Assembly (NCBI GenBank): GCA_005883175.1
Contig: VAYV01000129.1
Span: 1 to 8,934 of the forward strand
Direction: 5' to 3'
From: Actinomycetota bacterium
GTDB lineage: Bacteria > Actinomycetota > AC-67
Length of the DNA stretch: 8,934 bases
Numbering within the stretch: position 1 is the first letter of the stretch; each line of letters starts with the position of its first letter. The position numbers and the translations under genes are program-made. Under the pieces are notes generated by a model that did not search any database, was not told where the DNA came from, and worked only from the letters and a program-made list of their open reading frames with translations. This document shows, piece after piece, positions 1-6,763 of the stretch.

Positions 1-110
1 AGGGGTGCGCGCCGGAGGACGTGCGGTGCGGGATGAAAGTGCGCGTGGCGTTCAGGGAAGAGGCGCGCGACGAGGGTTCGGTGTTCTTACCGATATTCCG
101 GCCGGTCTGA
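1..110 (+). CDS. C-terminal end of a DUF35-like OB-fold protein (partial)
   Basis: The frame starting at position 3 is open from the window edge to TGA at 108-110 and encodes 35 residues. They contain a Pro-Glu-Asp-Val-Arg-x-Gly-Met-x-Val-Arg-Val stretch and end in a Leu-Pro-Ile-Phe-Arg-Pro motif. From memory of the family, this matches the last strands of the OB-fold in DUF35 (rubredoxin-like zinc ribbon plus OB-fold) proteins. Those proteins partner with thiolases, or with hydratases as in ChsH2 of steroid side-chain degradation, which fits the acyl-CoA genes downstream. The zinc ribbon would lie outside the window, so the call rests on the tail alone. The next gene begins 39 nt downstream on the same strand. 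Confidence 0.55.
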   Translation, partial: GCAPEDVRCGMKVRVAFREEARDEGSVFLPIFRPV

Positions 111-137
111 GGGCTAACGCGCGCCCAGCGCGCGCAG

Positions 138-143
138 TAGGCT
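138..143 (+). promoter_or_regulatory. Candidate -10 box (TAGGCT) for a leaderless start of the M20 gene
   Basis: TAGGCT lies 6 nt before the ATG at 150, and no Shine-Dalgarno sequence precedes that ATG. Actinobacterial -10 elements commonly fit TAnnnT, and a -10 about 6-8 nt before the start codon implies a transcript beginning at or very near the codon. No -35 element is convincing. Similar boxes precede three other genes in this window, which is the main reason to list it. Confidence 0.3.
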
Positions 144-149
144 CGCGGC

Positions 150-1392
150 ATGACGGATCCGACCGGCGAAGTCACCGAGCTGCTCCAGAACCTCATCCGT
201 AATCGATGCGTCAATCAAGGCACCCAGGAGTCCGGCGAGGAGATCAAGAACGCCGATCTGCTCGCGACCTACTTGGAAGGCGATGGCCTCGACCTCCAGC
301 GCTTCGAGCCTCTTCCCGGCCGCGCCAGCTTGGTCACAAGGATCGAAGGCAGCGACCCGCGCGCGTCCAGTCTGTGCCTGATGGGTCACATCGACGTGGT
401 GCCGGTGAACCCAGACGGATGGGAGCGCGATCCCTTCGGCGGCGAGCTCGTCAACGGCGTGGTGTGGGGGCGCGGCGCGGTCGACATGCTCAACACCACC
501 TCGTCGATGGCGGTCGCCTTCAAGCACCTCGCGAAGCAAGGCGGTGCGCGCGGACTACTGCATCACCGAGTTCGGCGGGATGCGGTTTCCGATCCCGACG
601 GCCGGCGGACCGAAGCTGCCGGTCATGGTGGGAGAGAAAGGGACGTACTGGTGCACGATCCGCGTGCACGGAACCCCCGGCCATGCGAGCATGCCGCTTC
701 GCACCGACAACGCACTCGTCACCGCCGCCGAAGTGGTCAAGCGGATCGCCGACTTCCAGCCGAAGACCGAGATCCACGACGTGTGGCGCGCGTTCGTCGA
801 GCGCATGCAGTTCCCAGAGGACATGGCGGAGGCGCTGCTCGACCCCGACGCGTTCCAACAGCTGAGCGAGAACCTGCCGGTCGGCCTCGCGCGCATGCTC
901 AGCGCGTGCACGCACACCACGTTCGCCCCGACGATCATGCACGGCGGCATGAAGACGAACGTCATCCCCGACACGGTCGACCTCCAGGTCGACATACGTA
1001 CGCTGCCCGGCTACTCGGGCGACGACGTGCGCGCGCAGCTCAAGGAAGCGCTCGGCGACCTGTTCGACAAGGTGACGATCATCGCCGACAGCGACTCGCC
1101 CTCCAACGCGAGCAAGATGGACACACCGCTGTGGGACACGCTCCGGAAGGTGTCGCGCGCGCTCGTGCCGGACTCCGACACGGTGCCGTTCCTCATCGTC
1201 GGCGCGACCGACGCGCGCTTCATGCGCAACCTCGGCGCGGTGTCGTACGGCTACGGGCTGCTCAGCGAGCGCATCCCGTTCGACGAGTTCGCGCAGATGT
1301 TCCACGGCGACAACGAACGCGTCGACCAGGAATCGCTCCGCCTGTCGACCGAGCTGTGGAAAGCGACGGCGATGGAGTTCCTCGCCGGCTAA
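150..1392 (+). pseudogene. M20-family metallopeptidase, broken by a central deletion and frame change
   Basis: Two fragments of one M20 peptidase/deacylase lie in different frames. The 5' part (ATG at 150 to about 545, about 132 residues) holds the first zinc-ligand motif Gly-His-Ile-Asp-Val-Val-Pro (His80, Asp82) and the bridging Asp112 in Gly-Arg-Gly-Ala-Val-Asp-Met. The 3' part (from about 541, frame +1, stop TAA at 1390-1392) holds Ile-Thr-Glu-Phe-Gly-Gly with the next ligand Glu, the dimerisation-domain motif Thr-Pro-Gly-His-Ala-Ser-Met-Pro and the final ligand His in Met-Phe-His-Gly-Asp-Asn-Glu. The segment normally between them, carrying the Asp-Glu-Glu with the catalytic general base, is absent; I judge about 30 residues missing from memory of relatives. 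Neither fragment can form the active site, so this is a pseudogene or an assembly deletion. The family hydrolyses peptides, N-acyl amino acids or carbamates; this member's substrate is unknown. Confidence 0.85.
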
Positions 1393-1402
1393 GCAAGCCC
1401 GG

Positions 1403-2182
1403 CTAGTCGAGCACAGACGCCAGCGTGTCGCCGAAGCACCGCGACGGCAGCGGCGGCGGGTTGTACCGGTAGCCACCGGCTCGCGCGCGGATCCCCACCG
1501 GCGCGTCCGAGCCGAACACGACGCGCGACGGCCCAACGGCGGCGACCATACGCTTGATCGTTCCGCGCGACACGAGCTGGGGCGCCGCAACGTCGAACAG
1601 CACGCCCGGCAGCCGCCACAGCCGCTCGAAGTGGGGGATGCCGGCGTGTGCCAGGATCAGCTTCAGCGACGGCACTTTTTCGAGCACCATCTCGACATCT
1701 TCGGGCGGACCGAAACCGAGGTGTGCCAAGACCGGCAGACGCGCGGAGGCCGCGCGCTCCAAGACCGGCAGCGCATCGGGCAAGCGGTACCGGTGAAACC
1801 AGAGGTGAAGCTTCAGCCCGCGCGCGCCTCGCTCCATGCAGCGATCCAGCTCGTCGTGCGCGTCTTGTCCGAGCAGCGGGTTGACGAACGCGTACGGCAG
1901 GAACCGGCCGGGATGCTCGCGCGCGGCTTGGAACACCACGGAGTTATCCGGACGACGGTGCTGATGCATCGTGCTGCGCCCGATGCGGTAGATGGGTATC
2001 CGCAGCGGAGGGACGCGCAGGCATGCGCGGAAGATGGGCGGGCCCAGCGGGTTGATCTTGCCGATCGGCTCTTGCGCGGCCCCGATCAGGACCGCCTGCG
2101 CGACGCCGGCCGCATCCATCGCCGCGACGAGACCATCGACGCCGAGCTCCGGCTCTACGTGCGCGTGCCCGTCGAGGATCAC
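1403..2182 (-). CDS. Amidohydrolase-related metal-dependent hydrolase (Amidohydro_2 type)
   Basis: The product is 259 residues and is predicted to be a cytoplasmic TIM-barrel hydrolase of the amidohydrolase superfamily. The metal-site residues appear in order: His6-x-His8 in Asp-Gly-His-Ala-His, a Lys124/His126 strand (Gly-Leu-Lys-Leu-His), His154 in Val-Leu-Ala-His, His179 in Leu-Ile-Leu-Ala-His-Ala-Gly, and Asp226 in Phe-Gly-Ser-Asp-Ala-Pro. Relatives include ACMSD-like decarboxylases and assorted hydrolases, so the reaction and substrate stay open. I chose the GTG at 2182-2180 because it overlaps the upstream stop codon by 4 nt (GTGA) and lies only two residues before the barrel's first strand and His-x-His. 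AGGAG lies about 13 nt before it, which is long for a ribosome site, so translational coupling is likely. The stop lies 10 nt from the convergent M20 gene, with no clear terminator between. The set of ligands is complete, so it looks functional. Confidence 0.8.
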   Translation of the reverse strand: MILDGHAHVEPELGVDGLVAAMDAAGVAQAVLIGAAQEPIGKINPLGPPIFRACLRVPPLRIPIYRIGRSTMHQHRRPDNSVVFQAAREHPGRFLPYAFVNPLLGQDAHDELDRCMERGARGLKLHLWFHRYRLPDALPVLERAASARLPVLAHLGFGPPEDVEMVLEKVPSLKLILAHAGIPHFERLWRLPGVLFDVAAPQLVSRGTIKRMVAAVGPSRVVFGSDAPVGIRARAGGYRYNPPPLPSRCFGDTLASVLD

Positions 2183-2928
2183 AAGAAGTCGGCTGCTCCT
2201 TCCGCGATCACCGGTACGTTGTTGGCGACCGCAGCTTCGAGCAGCGCTTCGATCGCGTCCTCGATCGCGCCGATAGCCTCGTCCGTCTCCATACCGCTCG
2301 CCAGCGCTCGTTGCATGGCCGGGCCGAACCCCGCCGGCGCGCCCGGGAGCTGCGGTGCGAAACGGAGCGCGTGGCCGACGTTCTTGAAGACGAAGCGAGC
2401 GCGCAGCCCCATCGCAAGGACCGCGCGCAGCGCACCTTCGGCGATCGCGAGCCGCGCCATCTCGTCGGAGTTCCCTGCGGCTGCTCGCGCTTTGTATGCC
2501 CAAGACACGGCTTGGGCGATGTTCGCCGTCTCCGCACGCAAAAACTCGTCGTCCGGTTGCGCGGTCATCGCTTCCTCGTACGCCGCGCGCAACGAGCGCC
2601 AGAACTCGTTGGGGTCGTGCAGGGCTAGGTGGTGGGAGAACTGATCCGCGCGCACCGGCCACCAGGGCCCCACGATGTGCGCGTCTTCGAGGTAGGCCGT
2701 GTCGTCGACGGCGTACAGCTCGACCACGATCGGTCCGTACAGCAGCGCGCGCGACACGGCCACGTCGGGCGACGAGGTGACGACGACCATGTTGAGGTTG
2801 GACTGCTCGACATCTTCCTGGCGGGCGACCGAGCCCCGGATGCCGGTCGCGAGGATGGCCTCGCCGTGTCGCTCGATGAAGGCGTCGGATATATCTCTCG
2901 CGAGCTGAATCCGTTCGGCGCGATCCAT
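2179..2928 (-). CDS. Nucleotidyltransferase-fold protein with altered metal site (Asn-x-Asn)
   Basis: The product is 249 residues. Its N-terminal part matches the minimal nucleotidyltransferase pattern: a helix, then Gly32-Ser33-Val-Ala-Arg, then a strand, with a third acidic position at Glu70 in Val-Val-Val-Glu-Leu. The rest (about 95-245) is mostly helical, as in kanamycin-nucleotidyltransferase-like or HEPN-like C-terminal domains. The two metal-binding acids expected in Ser-Asp-x-Asp/Glu are both Asn here (Ser43-Asn44-Leu-Asn46, codons AAC and AAC), so ordinary two-metal nucleotidyl transfer looks impaired. The ATG at 2928 follows a GGGGG run at 2938-2934 with 5 nt spacing, and an upstream extension would run into the divergent promoter region. 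It is first in an operon with the amidohydrolase-like gene (GTGA overlap). It could be an inactive or repurposed member; substrate unknown. Confidence 0.65.
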   Translation of the reverse strand: MDRAERIQLARDISDAFIERHGEAILATGIRGSVARQEDVEQSNLNMVVVTSSPDVAVSRALLYGPIVVELYAVDDTAYLEDAHIVGPWWPVRADQFSHHLALHDPNEFWRSLRAAYEEAMTAQPDDEFLRAETANIAQAVSWAYKARAAAGNSDEMARLAIAEGALRAVLAMGLRARFVFKNVGHALRFAPQLPGAPAGFGPAMQRALASGMETDEAIGAIEDAIEALLEAAVANNVPVIAEGAADFL

Positions 2929-2983
2929 GTCTGCCCCCGTGCCCGAGTCGCAACCCGATACGCCGAGGCTACACCGTGCCGCA

Positions 2984-2989
2984 TAGAAT
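2984..2989 (+). promoter_or_regulatory. Candidate -10 box (TAGAAT) for the acyl-CoA dehydrogenase operon
   Basis: TAGAAT differs from TATAAT at one position and lies 11 nt before the ATG at 3001. It is in the 72-nt gap between divergent genes, where a promoter for the rightward operon is expected. No good -35 sits 16-18 nt upstream and no Shine-Dalgarno precedes the ATG, so a leaderless or very short-leader transcript is plausible. An in-frame GTG at 2992 is only 2 nt past the box and would fall upstream of the predicted transcript start, which favours the ATG. I could not identify a matching promoter for the leftward nucleotidyltransferase gene. Confidence 0.4.
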
Positions 2990-3000
2990 CCGTGACCACG

Positions 3001-4224
3001 ATGGACCTGGCCTTCAGCCCCGAAGAAACTGCGTTCCGCCACGAGATCAGTGCGTGGATACGGGACAATCTGCCCGCCGGTTGGGGGACACCCGAATTCA
3101 AAGAGCCGAAGACCTTCGAGGAGCGGCTGGAATTCTCGCGCGCGTGGGAGAAGCGGCTCGCGGAGGCGGGCTGGGCGGGGATCTCGTGGCCGAAGGACTA
3201 CGGCGGCCGCGGCACGACGCTGATGGACCAGATCATCTTCCACGAGGAGATGGCCGCCGCGCGCGCGCCCCAGATCTTCATCAATTTCGTCGGGATCAAC
3301 CTCGCGGGCCCGACGATCATGGCGCACGGCAGCGAGCAGCAGAAGAAGCGGTACCTCCCGAAGATCCTCGACATGAGCGAGGTGTGGTGCCAGGGGTTCA
3401 GCGAGCCGAACGCCGGCAGCGACCTCGCGAACGTGCAGACGAAAGCCGTGCTCGACGGCGACAACTTCATCGTGAACGGGCAGAAGATCTGGACCTCGTT
3501 CGCGCACGTTGCCGACTGGTGCCTGCTGTTGTGCCGGACCGATTCGAGCGTCGCGAAACACAAGGGACTGAGCTACCTGCTCGTCGATATGCACAGCGCG
3601 GGCATCGAGCCGAGGCCGCTCAAGCAGATCACCGGTGAAGCGGAGTTCGACGAGGTGTTCTTTACAGACGTGCGCGTGCCGCGCGCGCAGCTGCTCGGCG
3701 AGATGAACATGGGCTGGACGTACGCGAACACGACGTTGGCGAACGAACGCGGTCCCGCGTTCCTGGCGCACCAGATCCGGTTCCGGAACTCGCTCAACGA
3801 CCTGTTCGATAGCGCGAAGCGAACGATGCGCGACGGCGTTCCCGTCGCCGAGCATCCGGCGTTCCGCGATCGCCTCGCGAGGGCGTACGCGGAGGTCGAG
3901 ATCATGCGGTACATCGGATACCGCTTGGTGACCTCCATCCTTCGGAACGGGCGGCCGGGCGTCGAAGGCTCGATCGCGAAGCTCTACTGGAGCGAGATGG
4001 TGCGTCGATTCCAAGAGACGTCGATCGCGATCGCAGGCCTCGGAGGGATGCTCGACGACGAAGACGGCTTCGACGGGGGGAAGTGGAACCGCGGGTTCTC
4101 GATGTCGTTCGCGCAGACCATCGCGGCGGGGTCGAGCGAGATCCAGAAGAACATCATCTCCGAGCGCGTGCTCGGCATGCCGCGGGGCGAAGTGTGGGCG
4201 CCGAAGCCCAAGGAGAAGGTCTAG
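3001..4224 (+). CDS. Acyl-CoA dehydrogenase, FadE-type subunit A (candidate catalytic subunit)
   Basis: The 407-residue product is a full-length acyl-CoA dehydrogenase that would introduce an alpha-beta double bond into an acyl-CoA using FAD. In order it shows the N-terminal helical domain with Tyr67-Gly-Gly-Arg-Gly, the middle beta domain with Gly-Phe-Ser-Glu-Pro-Asn-Ala-Gly-Ser-Asp (132-141) and Gln-Lys-Ile-Trp-Thr-Ser (161-166), and a C-terminal helical domain ending in Gly-Ser-Ser-Glu-Ile-Gln-Lys-Asn-Ile-Ile (377-386). Glu249, in Ala-Asn-Glu-Arg-Gly, sits where isovaleryl-CoA dehydrogenase and actinobacterial FadE heterotetramers place the catalytic base. The usual Arg-x-x-Phe-Gly FAD contact of the C-terminal domain is absent (about 270-290), as expected if the partner encoded just downstream supplies it. 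The start was chosen as the ATG matching the family N-terminus Met-Asp-Leu-Ala-Phe-Ser. The substrate (sterol side chain, branched or aromatic acyl-CoA) cannot be assigned. Confidence 0.9.
   Translation: MDLAFSPEETAFRHEISAWIRDNLPAGWGTPEFKEPKTFEERLEFSRAWEKRLAEAGWAGISWPKDYGGRGTTLMDQIIFHEEMAAARAPQIFINFVGINLAGPTIMAHGSEQQKKRYLPKILDMSEVWCQGFSEPNAGSDLANVQTKAVLDGDNFIVNGQKIWTSFAHVADWCLLLCRTDSSVAKHKGLSYLLVDMHSAGIEPRPLKQITGEAEFDEVFFTDVRVPRAQLLGEMNMGWTYANTTLANERGPAFLAHQIRFRNSLNDLFDSAKRTMRDGVPVAEHPAFRDRLARAYAEVEIMRYIGYRLVTSILRNGRPGVEGSIAKLYWSEMVRRFQETSIAIAGLGGMLDDEDGFDGGKWNRGFSMSFAQTIAAGSSEIQKNIISERVLGMPRGEVWAPKPKEKV
4210..4219 (+). promoter_or_regulatory. Strong Shine-Dalgarno fixing the GTG start of subunit B
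   Basis: AAGGAGAAGG lies inside the last codons of subunit A. Its AAGGAG core (4210-4215) is 8 nt before the GTG at 4224, which shares its G with the TAG stop of subunit A. It is the only textbook ribosome-binding site seen in this window, and it decides the GTG start. It may set efficient matched synthesis of the two dehydrogenase subunits. Confidence 0.75.
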
Positions 4225-5312
4225 TGGACTTCGACTTCTCGGCGGACCAGTACGGACTGCGCGACGAAGCGCGCCGGTTCTTGGAGAAGCAGTGTCCGGT
4301 GTCGCACGTGCGCGAGTTCTTGGACGATAAGGCCGGGTGGTCGCGCGATCTGTGGAAGCAAATGGCCGACCTCGGCTGGATGGCGCTGCCGTTCCCCGAG
4401 CAGTACGGGGGGCTCGGGCAGTCGTTCCTGGATCTCGTCTTGTTGCTCGGCGAGCTCGGGCGCTCGCTCGCGCCGGTGCCGTTCCTTTCATCGGTCGCCA
4501 TGGCCGGTCAGGTGATCCTGGCGCACGGCAGCGAGGAGCAGCGCGCGCGCCTCCTCCCGGGCATCGCGAGCGGCGACCGGATCGCTGCGTTGGCCGTCAG
4601 CGAGCAGCCGCAAGGGTTCGGCGGAACGTCGATCGACATGCACCCGACGCAAGACGGCGATACCTGGCACCTGAACGGAGAGAAGAAGTACGTCCTGGAC
4701 GCCCCGGCCGCGGACCTGTTCGTCGTCGCCGCCTGCGTCGGCGATCAGAACCGGTGGTTCGTCGTCGAGGAGGGCGCGCGCGTCACGCCACAGACGACGT
4801 ACGACCCGACGCGCGGCGCCGGCTCCGTCTCGTTCGACGACGCCGTGGCCGACCCGTTGGAGGCGCCGTTCCTGTTCCCCGGCCTGCAGCTCGCGACCGC
4901 GGCCGTGTGTGCCGAGATGATCGGCGCGGCCGAGAAGATCCTCGACATGACCGTCGAGTACTCGAAGCAGCGCGAGCAGTTCGGCCGCCCGATCGGCAGC
5001 TTCCAGGCGATCAAGCACAAGTGCGCGGAGATGGCGACCGAGCTCGAGGCCGCGCGCGCCGCGGCGTACTACGCGTGCTGGGCCGTCGCCAGCGGCGCGG
5101 AGGATGCGGCGCTGTCGTCGCACATCGCGAAGTCGTACTGCTCGGACCAGCTGGCGCATCTGGCGGGGGAGGGCGTGCAGGGGCACGGCGGCATTGCGTT
5201 CACGTGGGAGCACGACATGCATCTGTACCTGAAGCGCATCAAGACGGCGCAGGTCTTCCTCGGCGACGGGCCGTACCATCGGGAGCGCATCGCGCGTATC
5301 GTTGGGCTATGA
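4224..5312 (+). CDS. Acyl-CoA dehydrogenase, FadE-type subunit B (candidate FAD-anchoring, non-catalytic)
   Basis: The 362-residue product is shorter than a typical homotetrameric acyl-CoA dehydrogenase. It has the N-terminal helical domain with Pro-Glu-Gln-Tyr-Gly-Gly-Leu-Gly (58-65), an eroded beta domain in which the usual Ser/Thr-Glu-Pro motif reads Val-Ser-Glu-Gln-Pro-Gln (125-130), and a C-terminal domain that keeps Arg250-Glu-Gln-Phe-Gly for FAD binding plus Gly-His-Gly-Gly (320-323). The helix position holding the catalytic Glu in subunit A is Ala224 by my hand alignment, and the C-terminal Glu-Gly-Thr-Ser-Glu is replaced by Leu-Gly-Asp-Gly-Pro. Both usual catalytic bases therefore appear missing. 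Proteins of this type pair with a catalytic partner as alpha2-beta2 enzymes in steroid degradation (ChsE/FadE pairs); the one-base overlap with subunit A supports this. The GTG start is backed by an AAGGAG site and by Met-Asp-Phe-Asp-Phe-Ser aligning with subunit A. Confidence 0.88.
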   Translation: MDFDFSADQYGLRDEARRFLEKQCPVSHVREFLDDKAGWSRDLWKQMADLGWMALPFPEQYGGLGQSFLDLVLLLGELGRSLAPVPFLSSVAMAGQVILAHGSEEQRARLLPGIASGDRIAALAVSEQPQGFGGTSIDMHPTQDGDTWHLNGEKKYVLDAPAADLFVVAACVGDQNRWFVVEEGARVTPQTTYDPTRGAGSVSFDDAVADPLEAPFLFPGLQLATAAVCAEMIGAAEKILDMTVEYSKQREQFGRPIGSFQAIKHKCAEMATELEAARAAAYYACWAVASGAEDAALSSHIAKSYCSDQLAHLAGEGVQGHGGIAFTWEHDMHLYLKRIKTAQVFLGDGPYHRERIARIVGL

Positions 5313-6763
5313 CTGCCAACGTCGACCGCTTCTTCATCGGCGGGCGGTGGCTCGAGCCGGCCGGCGATGAGACCATCGAGGTCCTGAACCCCGCGACCGA
5401 AGAAGTCATCGCGACCGCCGCCGTGCCGACGCGCGAGGACGCGAAGCGCGCGATAGCGGCCGCGCGCAAGGCATTCGACGAAGGCCCATGGCCGAGCATG
5501 CCGGTTGTCGACCGCGCTTCGAAGGTCCGGCGCATGGGCGAGATCTTGCGCGCGCGCCAGACGGAGATAGGCGAACTGCTTATCGAAGAAGTGGGTTCGA
5601 CCGTCGTTCTCGCAAAGAGCGCGCAAGGTGCGTGGGCGATCGACGCGTTCAACCTCGCAGCCGATTGGGCGGAGGACTTCCCGTGGGAAGAGCCTCTCAA
5701 GCCGAACACGCAGCCGTTCCCGCTCGCGGGCCTTGCGGTGCGCGAGCCGGTCGGCGTCGTCACCGGCATGACGCCGTTCAACTATCCGTTCTTCGTGAAC
5801 TGCTGGAAGGTCGCGCCGCCGATCGCGATGGGGAACACCGTCGTGCTGAAGCCGTCGCCATGGACGCCGCTCGACGCGTTCGAGCTCGCGCGCGCGGCGG
5901 AGGAAGCAGAGATACCGCCCGGCGTCGTGAACGTGATCGGCGGCGGGGGCATCCCGGTCGGCGAGGAGCTGGCCGAGAACCCGATGGTCGACATGGTCGC
6001 GTTCACCGGCTCGGTGTCGGGCGGGCGCGCGGTCGGGCGGCTCGCGATGGAGACGATCAAGAAGGTGCAGCTCGAGCTCGGCGGCAAGTCGGCTGCGATC
6101 GTGCTCGACGATGCGGACCCGGCCGACGTCGGTGTGCGGCTGATGGGGTCGTGCATGATCCACGCCGGGCAGGGGTGCGGCTGCACGACGAGGCTGCTCG
6201 TCCCGGAACACATGCACGACGAAGTGGTCGACGAGGTTGTGAAGGCCGTGTCGAGCATGAAGATTGGGAACCCCGTCGACCCCAGCGTCATGCTCGGGCC
6301 GCTGATCCGCGAAGAGCACCGGCAGCGCGTCGAGAACTACGTGAAGCTCGGCCTGGATGAAGGCGCGCGCATCGTGACCGGCGGGCGCAGGCCGCCCGAT
6401 CTCCCGAAGGGCTACTTCTACGAGCCGACCGTGTTCGTCGACGTGCGCAACGACATGCGCATCGCGCAGGAGGAGATCTTCGGGCCGGTGCTGTGCGTTC
6501 TGCGCTACCGCGATGCGGACGAAGCGGTCCGGATCGCGAACGACTCGGTTTTCGGCCTCGGCGGTGCGGTGATCACGCCGAACCGTGAGCGCGCGATCGC
6601 GATGGCGAAGCGGCTCCGCACCGGCTTCGTCGGCGTGAACGGCGGGATGCTCAACCCGATGGGCTCGTGGGGCGGCTACAAGCAGTCCGGCGTCGGACGT
6701 GAGTGGCGCTACGGCATCGAGGAGTTCACCGAGCTCAAGCACGTCTCCTGGGTCGATCTTTGA
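5309..6763 (+). CDS. NAD(P)-dependent aldehyde dehydrogenase
   Basis: The 484-residue product has normal family length and every landmark: Thr-Pro-Phe-Asn158-Tyr-Pro with the oxyanion-hole Asn, Lys181-Pro-Ser of the cofactor site, Phe-Thr-Gly-Ser-Val-Ser-Gly-Gly (232-239), the general base Glu256 in Leu-Glu-Leu-Gly-Gly-Lys, nucleophile Cys290 in Ala-Gly-Gln-Gly-Cys, and Glu389 in Glu-Glu-Ile-Phe-Gly-Pro. It oxidises an aldehyde to a carboxylic acid in the cytoplasm. A second cysteine lies at +2 from the nucleophile (Cys-Gly-Cys), where many relatives have other residues. The ATG overlaps the stop of subunit B (ATGA) and has no ribosome-binding site of its own, so translation is probably coupled. 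Placement after an acyl-CoA dehydrogenase pair suggests it supplies acid for CoA activation or removes an aldehyde cleaved from the substrate; which one is not visible. Confidence 0.93.
   Translation: MTANVDRFFIGGRWLEPAGDETIEVLNPATEEVIATAAVPTREDAKRAIAAARKAFDEGPWPSMPVVDRASKVRRMGEILRARQTEIGELLIEEVGSTVVLAKSAQGAWAIDAFNLAADWAEDFPWEEPLKPNTQPFPLAGLAVREPVGVVTGMTPFNYPFFVNCWKVAPPIAMGNTVVLKPSPWTPLDAFELARAAEEAEIPPGVVNVIGGGGIPVGEELAENPMVDMVAFTGSVSGGRAVGRLAMETIKKVQLELGGKSAAIVLDDADPADVGVRLMGSCMIHAGQGCGCTTRLLVPEHMHDEVVDEVVKAVSSMKIGNPVDPSVMLGPLIREEHRQRVENYVKLGLDEGARIVTGGRRPPDLPKGYFYEPTVFVDVRNDMRIAQEEIFGPVLCVLRYRDADEAVRIANDSVFGLGGAVITPNRERAIAMAKRLRTGFVGVNGGMLNPMGSWGGYKQSGVGREWRYGIEEFTELKHVSWVDL

Noticed and set aside
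118..134. Hairpin with 7-bp GC stem (CGCGCGC...GCGCGCG) after the first partial gene
   Set aside because: It has no following T-run, and CGCG/GCGC tracts are everywhere in this DNA because of GCG-CGC codons, so a terminator role is not supported.
537..548. Programmed ribosomal frameshift in the M20 gene
   Set aside because: There is no slippery heptamer, and a whole catalytic segment is absent, which frameshifting cannot restore.
1384..1406. GCCGG...CCGGC partial inverted repeat between the convergent M20 and amidohydrolase genes
   Set aside because: The stem is 5 bp with a 10-nt loop and no T-run on either side; too weak to call a bidirectional terminator.
2929..3000. Operator for a TetR-type regulator (KstR-like) in the divergent gap
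   Set aside because: I looked for a paired inverted repeat and found none of convincing length; only the -10-like TAGAAT stands out.
2929..4491. Upstream extension of the minus-strand open frame through the whole of dehydrogenase A (770 codons in total)
   Set aside because: The extension is antisense to a well-supported acyl-CoA dehydrogenase. Its product is Arg/Ala/Pro-rich without motifs, as expected from GC-rich codon bias. Only the part from 2928 down encodes a recognisable protein.
4337..5308. Upstream extension of the aldehyde dehydrogenase frame through dehydrogenase B
   Set aside because: It is Arg/Gly/Ala-rich low-complexity translation in the wrong frame; the dehydrogenase occupies this DNA and the aldehyde dehydrogenase starts at the ATGA overlap.
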